Shown here one piece after another: positions 24,059 to 28,233 of a stretch of 28,233 nucleotides of DNA. The DNA lies in contig JANYBY010000132.1 in the NCBI GenBank assembly GCA_025360565.1, forward strand, positions 1-28,233. Reading direction: 5' to 3'. Numbering within the stretch: the first letter of the stretch is position 1; every line of letters starts with the position of its first letter. The stretch comes from Bacteroidota bacterium. Its GTDB lineage: Bacteria; Bacteroidota; Bacteroidia; B-17B0; Aurantibacillaceae. The position numbers and the translations under genes are program-made. The notes under the pieces are model-generated. The model searched no databases. It had not been told where the DNA came from and was given only the letters and a program-made list of their open reading frames with translations.

Positions 24059-24757
24059 ATGATGAAATACATTTACATTCTATTTTTCTCGGCCACACTT
24101 TTTTCATGTTCGAACAAGTTTATGGAAAGCGCAGCCGAAAATGTTGCCGGGGTTTTTGGAGCCGAAAAATTTGCAGTTGAAGAGGTAACAGAAACAGCTC
24201 AGGGAGGAAAACAAAATATAATTGTATTGTCGCTCGAAAACCTGGCGAACACTAAAAAAGATTATCCCAAAAATTACATCACCTCTGTTTCGGCTTTGGG
24301 TTTTATACAAAACCTTACCGAATCGGATTACACCGAATTTGACGCGATTAAAATTAAGGTTAAAACCAATTCAGAGTCGTTTGAGAATCAATACAGGATC
24401 TCTGAAATATTAACCGCACAAAAATTAATAAAAACGGTTGATCTTTTTTTTTTAAAAATAAAAAATTCAGATCTTGATAGTTTAAATTTATTTTTTGATC
24501 CTAATAACGTTTCCGATTCAAATATGGTGGGCATAAAAAACACATTATCTCAGGTAGATTCGTTAGAAGGAAAAGTTGTTAACCTTACTTTGGTTGGTTT
24601 TGATTTTAAAACTACAGGAAAAGAAAAAACGCCGGTATTAATTACGCATACCAACGCGGCCTACCAAAATTCATACGTCGATTTCACGCTTGTACTAAGA
24701 GTATCCGATAAAAAGATCATTCATTTCGGAATGAATGAGAAAGCGGTTGGCTATTAA
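24059..24757 (+). CDS. Hypothetical lipoprotein
   Basis: A 232-residue lipoprotein starting MMKYIYILFFSATLFSC, lipidated at Cys17. An in-frame ATG at 23975 would add 28 residues and bury the signal peptide, so I chose ATG 24059; ATG 24062 is equally possible. After a linker (SNKFMESAAENVAGVFGAEK) the mature domain alternates strands and helices with conserved-looking patches NYITSVSALGFIQNLTESDY and SYVDFTLVLRVSDKKIIHFG. I recognise no domain. It is divergent from the PD40 gene and lies 96 nt upstream of the NYN protein, perhaps on the same transcript. Confidence 0.82.
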   Translation: MMKYIYILFFSATLFSCSNKFMESAAENVAGVFGAEKFAVEEVTETAQGGKQNIIVLSLENLANTKKDYPKNYITSVSALGFIQNLTESDYTEFDAIKIKVKTNSESFENQYRISEILTAQKLIKTVDLFFLKIKNSDLDSLNLFFDPNNVSDSNMVGIKNTLSQVDSLEGKVVNLTLVGFDFKTTGKEKTPVLITHTNAAYQNSYVDFTLVLRVSDKKIIHFGMNEKAVGY

Positions 24758-24853
24758 AGAGATCAATTGCTATTTTTTGAAAACCCATGCCCGAAAACAG
24801 ATAACGTTCAACGGAATACATTCAACCACAAAACCGTATATTTACTCAAAAAA

Positions 24854-25621
24854 ATGGACGCTATAAAAGACCTGAGGCTTGCTGTATTAATTGATGCGGA
24901 TAATGTACCTTATACTAACGTTAAGGAAATGTTTGAAGAAATTGCAAAGTACGGCACCCCTACCTTTAAAAGAATTTACGCCGATTGGACAAAGCCAACC
25001 GTTTCGGGATGGAAAAAAGTTTTGTTAGAAAACGCTATAACCCCAATACAACAATACAGTTATTCTACCGGAAAAAATTCCAGCGATAGTGCAATGATCA
25101 TTGACGCGATGGATATTTTATACACCGGAAAAGTGGATGGCTTTTGCATTGTATCGAGCGACAGTGATTTTACCCGCTTGGCAACAAGATTGAGAGAAGC
25201 CGGCATGAAAGTAATTGGTATTGGACAGCAAAAAACACTAAGGCCATTTATTACCGCTTGCGATAAATTTATTTATATTGAAATTTTAAAAGCAAGTAAA
25301 ATTGTGGTTGATGAGAGGCCAAATAATGTAAAGCCTTCCAAAAACGTTTCAAATCCAACGCCTATTCAGCCGATCAATAAAATTGACCAAGAGCTTACAA
25401 AATTAGTAAGCGATACAGTTTCGGATCTTGCCGACGAGAACGGTTGGGCTTTTTTGGGAGAACTCGGAAATTTAATTTTAAAAAAGAAACCCGATTTCGA
25501 TTCTCGTAATTATGGTTTCGAAAAATTGCTGCCCTTGATTAAAAGTTTAAATAAATTTGAAATTGATGAAAGAGAAACGGGCAAAAAGAACATTAAGCAT
25601 GTGTATGTAAAAATAAAGTAA
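24854..25621 (+). CDS. NYN-domain RNase-like protein with OST-HTH/LOTUS domain
   Basis: A 255-residue cytosolic protein; ATG 24854 is chosen because the NYN domain begins right after it. An upstream in-frame ATG at 24767 adds 29 residues unlike the family. The N-terminal PIN-like NYN domain (about 8-145) has the acidic metal-binding set D14/D16 in LIDADN, D78 in SSDSAMIIDAMD and D103/D105 in VSSDSDF, typical of LabA/DUF88 nucleases. The C-terminal OST-HTH (LOTUS) winged helix (about 175-252, GWAFLGELGNLILKKKPDF) binds RNA in other systems. NYN plus OST-HTH fusions occur widely in bacteria and probably process RNA, but the target is unknown. Confidence 0.93.
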   Translation: MDAIKDLRLAVLIDADNVPYTNVKEMFEEIAKYGTPTFKRIYADWTKPTVSGWKKVLLENAITPIQQYSYSTGKNSSDSAMIIDAMDILYTGKVDGFCIVSSDSDFTRLATRLREAGMKVIGIGQQKTLRPFITACDKFIYIEILKASKIVVDERPNNVKPSKNVSNPTPIQPINKIDQELTKLVSDTVSDLADENGWAFLGELGNLILKKKPDFDSRNYGFEKLLPLIKSLNKFEIDERETGKKNIKHVYVKIK

Positions 25622-25680
25622 AGGAACGCAGATAACGCAGCTGGTTATGATTTAAAATGATTTTATTTTAACCATCATAT
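25622..25680. repeat. GGAACGCAGATAACGCAG-type intergenic repeat
   Basis: The stretch begins GGAACGCAGATAACGCAG, a short dispersed intergenic repeat I recognise from Bacteroidota. It contains a TGGTT...AACCA inverted pair (about 25643-25672) around an AT-rich centre. It runs directly into the CCCAATAGTTATCGGG palindrome, so two repeat families are joined here. Confidence 0.5.
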
Positions 25681-25696
25681 CCCAATAGTTATCGGG
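25681..25696. repeat. REP-like palindrome copy upstream of the CDF gene
   Basis: CCCAATAGTTATCGGG, followed by AC, differs from the perfect reverse form CCCGATAGTTATCGGG of the lysA copy at a single base. It lies 23 nt before the CDF start codon. Confidence 0.65.
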
Positions 25697-25719
25697 ACAG
25701 AGTTCCATTTTTAATCCAA

Positions 25720-26589
25720 ATGAGTAATCAACAAACGGCAATAAAAACAATTTACCTGAGTGTTTTCGGTAACACGGCGCTTGCCGCGGTTAAATGGATC
25801 ACCGGTTATTTTGGAAATTCTTACGCGCTAATTGCCGATGCCATTGAATCTACCAGCGATATTTTTTCGTCTCTTTTGGTTTTATTCGGACTTAAATTCG
25901 CCAACAAACCCGCCGATAAAAATCATCCATACGGCCATGGCAGAATAGAGCCCCTGATAACATTTTTGGTGGTGGGTTTTTTAGTTACCTCGGCGTTAAT
26001 TATTGCGCACGATGCCATAAAAAATATTCAAACACCGCACGAATTACCAAAACCGTTTACCTTAATTGTACTTGGATGCATAATTGTATTTAAAGAGATC
26101 TTTTATAGAGTAATTGTAAAACGCAGCGAAAAAACAAAAAGCTCATCCCTAAAGGCCGACGCCTGGCATCACCGCAGCGACGCCATTACCTCGTTAGCCG
26201 CTTTCATTGGCATTTCTATCGCGCTACTCATGGGTAAAGGGTATGAGGCGGCAGATGATTGGGCTGCCCTGCTCTCTTCCATATTTATCCTCTACAATTG
26301 TTATCTTATTTTTCGTCCAGCCCTTGGCGAAATAATGGATGAACATGTTTACGATGATATGGTGGATGAAATTAGAAAAATTTCTAAAACAGTTACCGGT
26401 GTTATTGATACGGAAAAATGCCACATCCGCAAAATAGGAATTACATTTTTAGTGGATCTGCACATTGTAGTGAATTCAAAAATAACGGTAAAGGAAGGGC
26501 ATGATATAGCCCATAATTTAAAAGACACTTTAAAACAAAACATACCCGAATTAGCCGATGTGTTAATTCATGTAGAACCTAACGAATAA
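25720..26589 (+). CDS. Cation diffusion facilitator (CDF) divalent-metal efflux transporter
   Basis: A 289-residue inner-membrane exporter of divalent metals (Zn, Fe, Mn or Co), using proton exchange. About six transmembrane segments lie in residues 10-200. The central metal site is visible as E43xxxD47 in ALIADAIESTSDI (helix 2) and H150xxxD154 in ADAWHHRSDA (helix 5). The conserved HPYGHGRIEP loop is at 69-78. The cytosolic C-terminal domain (about 205-289) ends VLIHVEPNE, the family's signature. Glu in place of the usual first Asp makes metal choice uncertain. A palindromic repeat precedes it. The next gene converges, with only 4 nt between stop codons. Confidence 0.95.
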   Translation: MSNQQTAIKTIYLSVFGNTALAAVKWITGYFGNSYALIADAIESTSDIFSSLLVLFGLKFANKPADKNHPYGHGRIEPLITFLVVGFLVTSALIIAHDAIKNIQTPHELPKPFTLIVLGCIIVFKEIFYRVIVKRSEKTKSSSLKADAWHHRSDAITSLAAFIGISIALLMGKGYEAADDWAALLSSIFILYNCYLIFRPALGEIMDEHVYDDMVDEIRKISKTVTGVIDTEKCHIRKIGITFLVDLHIVVNSKITVKEGHDIAHNLKDTLKQNIPELADVLIHVEPNE

Positions 26590-26593
26590 TAAA

Positions 26594-27886
26594 TTATTTA
26601 TTGGGAACTACAATTGGTTTACCTTTTTCATCCCAGGTACTTGCTTTGCCTACTTCTATTCCGTTTTTCATTAAACCCTTTTCCTGTAGCTGGCCGTTTT
26701 TATGGTACAACCTATACTCTCCTTCAATAAGATCGTTTTTATAAACCAATTCCCGATCAGGCTTTCCATTATCATAAAACTCAACAACTGGCCCATCTCG
26801 CAACCCCATTTTAAAATTAACTTTAATTTTTACTTTACCGGTTTCAAAATATTGTACCCACTCCCCATCCTGTAATTCGTCAATCACATTACCTGTTCGT
26901 TCAACTTGCCCGCTTTCATAATATTTCGAAACTTTGCCATTTAACTTCCCATTTATATATATGCCTTCGCCTTGCAGTTTACCGCTTTGGAACCAATGCT
27001 CAAGTTTTCCGTTTTTAACTCTGTTTTTATAGGTGAATTTTTGTTCTGGTTTTCCGTTCTCATAATACGAGATCACATCTTTATCATTACAATATTTATC
27101 AATGTAAATATTACCCAGACTATCGTTCAATCTTTTTAGATCATCAAAATTATTGCAGGCCTCGCAATATTTTTTTTGATAGATCCGTACTTCACCTCTT
27201 TTAGTTATAGCATCAATTGACCGTGAATAAACTCGTAAAACCTTATCGTAATCTTTTATCGCATTATCATAATCCTTCATTTCGGTAAAACAATACGCCC
27301 TGTTTAAATGCGCCCTAAAATTATTCGAATCCAAATTAAGCGCAATATTGTACGCCACAAGAGCCGAATCGTGATTTTTATTGGAAAAATAAGACCAGCC
27401 CAGATTTTGAAAATGATCAGATACATCCGGCTTTAATTTTACTGCACGCAAACCATCCTCAATAGCCAATTTATAATTTTTCATTTCCGCGTGTATTGTT
27501 CCCCTATGATTTAAAGTAAAGGCATCATCAGGACTAAGTCTTAATGAAGTGTCAGCATAAAGCAATGCCATAAAATTATTTCTAAGAAATAAAAATCCTA
27601 AAGAAATATTATAGTACCCTGAAGAAGTTTTTGGATTAAAAGAAATGGCGGAATTCAGATCCTCTTTAGCGCCAAGCGAATCGCCCGACCTTACTTTTGA
27701 AAGATTCAAAAGTATGTACGAATTAAAATTATTTTCAGTTCCTGCCGATACAGATTTATTGAGCCAATGAATTGCTTCTTTGTAATTTTTATCGTAATAA
27801 TTTTTTTCGCCAAGCTTAAAATAGAGTTGCGAAAAAAGAGAATTGCTTACAATGAACAGTAAAAGGAATATTTTTGGGATTCTCAT
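26594..27886 (-). CDS. Exported TPR protein with YwqK-type repeat domain
   Basis: A 430-residue secreted or periplasmic protein with signal peptide MRIPKIFLLLFIVSNSLFSQ. Residues about 22-255 are tandem TPR helices (for example NYKEAIHWLNKSV, SALVAYNIALNLDSNNFRAH, KDYDNAIKDYDKVLRVY). Residues about 270-425 consist of about seven repeats of roughly 22 residues of the form YYENGKP....Y.NG...G, as in YwqK-family and MORN-like proteins (YYESGQVERTG, YFETGKVKIKV, YHKNGQLQEKG). These usually mediate protein or surface binding. Calling it an antitoxin would be unjustified, as no toxin partner is nearby. It has no gene close upstream, and converges on the CDF gene. Confidence 0.88.
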   Translation of the reverse strand: MRIPKIFLLLFIVSNSLFSQLYFKLGEKNYYDKNYKEAIHWLNKSVSAGTENNFNSYILLNLSKVRSGDSLGAKEDLNSAISFNPKTSSGYYNISLGFLFLRNNFMALLYADTSLRLSPDDAFTLNHRGTIHAEMKNYKLAIEDGLRAVKLKPDVSDHFQNLGWSYFSNKNHDSALVAYNIALNLDSNNFRAHLNRAYCFTEMKDYDNAIKDYDKVLRVYSRSIDAITKRGEVRIYQKKYCEACNNFDDLKRLNDSLGNIYIDKYCNDKDVISYYENGKPEQKFTYKNRVKNGKLEHWFQSGKLQGEGIYINGKLNGKVSKYYESGQVERTGNVIDELQDGEWVQYFETGKVKIKVNFKMGLRDGPVVEFYDNGKPDRELVYKNDLIEGEYRLYHKNGQLQEKGLMKNGIEVGKASTWDEKGKPIVVPNK

Positions 27887-27999
27887 TAGGCTTTACGTTT
27901 TTGCTATGCCGATTTGCTTAAATAAAATTCATTAAATTTGTTTCTAACCAAGACAAAACTTAAGGGTCTGTTAAATATAATGGTTTTAGCTCAAATTGG

Positions 28000-28203
28000 C
28001 TGAAAATGGAGGTTTTTGCAGAAAAAAATCCTAAAAATGCCTGCATTTTCCCTTAGGCAAGGCATTATCCCCTAAAGATATCCACTTTTTTAGCAAAAAG
28101 TTTGTTACAGTTAAAAAAGTGGATATCTTTGGGATAGAGGTCATTTCTCAAGGAAAAAATGAAGCAAAAAGGGATATTTTTCACCGTTTTTTCCTTTAAG
28201 TGG
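28000..28203. repeat. Long inverted repeat at the right edge, perfect 19-bp core
   Basis: The core arms 28074-28092 and 28112-28130 are exact 19-bp reverse complements (start AAAGATATCCAC), with a 19-nt spacer. Outward, the two arms remain similar for roughly 60-90 nt: GGGATA, then an AAGGAAAAATG-like block, then GGATTTTT-like sequence on both sides. This looks like an old large palindrome, or two inverted ends of an element. A partial 25-codon open frame from ATG 28159 runs off the edge and I cannot assign it. Confidence 0.6.
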
Positions 28204-28233
28204 CTGCCTCTTTGCCAACCGGTGCTATTTATT

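Noticed and set aside
24767..24853. N-terminal extension of the NYN protein
   Set aside because: The 29 extra residues are unlike the family. The ATG at 24854 directly precedes the NYN domain and is preceded by an A-rich ribosome-binding region.
26594..27886. Antitoxin of a YwqK-type toxin-antitoxin pair
   Set aside because: The YwqK name is only a domain label. The protein is exported, 430 residues long with TPRs, and the adjacent gene is a metal transporter, so there is no toxin partner.
28159..28233. Start of a gene running off the right edge (MKQKGIFFTVFSFKW)
   Set aside because: Only 25 codons are visible, overlapping the arm of the large inverted repeat. AAGGA precedes the ATG, but nothing about the peptide is recognisable.

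Overview
The window reads as a chromosomal segment of a member of the Bacteroidota (Flavobacteriia/Sphingobacteriia-like). The support is low G+C, A-rich sequence ahead of start codons instead of strong Shine-Dalgarno sites, several promoters of the TTTG-N19..23-TAnnTTTG type, a surface protein ending in a type IX secretion (T9SS) sorting domain, many short lipoproteins, PepSY-like and YwqK-like proteins, and Bacteroidota-type housekeeping proteins. A species cannot be named from the sequence alone.

Layout. 1-4333 (minus): housekeeping genes in the order ispE > lysC > lysA, then groES > groEL (groEL runs off the left edge). 4347-5597: a lipoprotein gene on the plus strand, ending in a block of three hairpins that it shares with the convergent rplS. 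5617-7201 (minus): rplS and a PQQ-type sugar dehydrogenase lipoprotein. 7277-7402: a terminator and tRNA-Leu(GAG). 7403-8494: about 1.1 kb of very AT-rich DNA without a recognisable gene. Its right half carries an array of degenerate TTATTACGTAATAA palindromes leading into the promoter and start codon of an unrecognised zinc-ribbon protein (8495-9262). 9515-13836 (minus): a probable two-gene secretion unit, a five-repeat beta-flower protein followed by a 1293-residue glycine-rich T9SS surface protein with a recent 380-residue internal duplication. 13959-14357 (minus): a TerB-like gene broken by an in-frame TAA. 14545-18447 (plus): response regulator, histidine kinase, small Omp85-type barrel and PepSY-like protein, plausibly one envelope-sensing module. 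18632-20822 (plus): cupin, a small hypothetical protein, a repeat-rich gap and a secreted alpha/beta hydrolase. 20872-23859 (minus): a 995-residue TPR/PD40/carboxypeptidase-regulatory protein made of duplicated modules. 24059-26589 (plus): a lipoprotein, a NYN-OST-HTH (LOTUS) protein and a CDF metal transporter. 26594-27886 (minus): a TPR plus YwqK-repeat protein. The right edge holds a long inverted repeat of unknown nature.

Non-coding DNA is unusually rich in dispersed palindromic (REP/MITE-like) repeats. One palindrome, CCCGATAACTATCGGG, sits in frame inside lysA and appears to add about 14 residues to an otherwise conserved enzyme. The observations most worth checking are that insertion, the palindrome array at the zinc-ribbon gene, a 14-bp motif shared upstream of the response-regulator and PepSY genes, the nonsense-interrupted TerB gene, and the structured 106-bp element at 19716-19821. 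No CRISPR array, prophage, complete insertion sequence or recognised defence system is visible.
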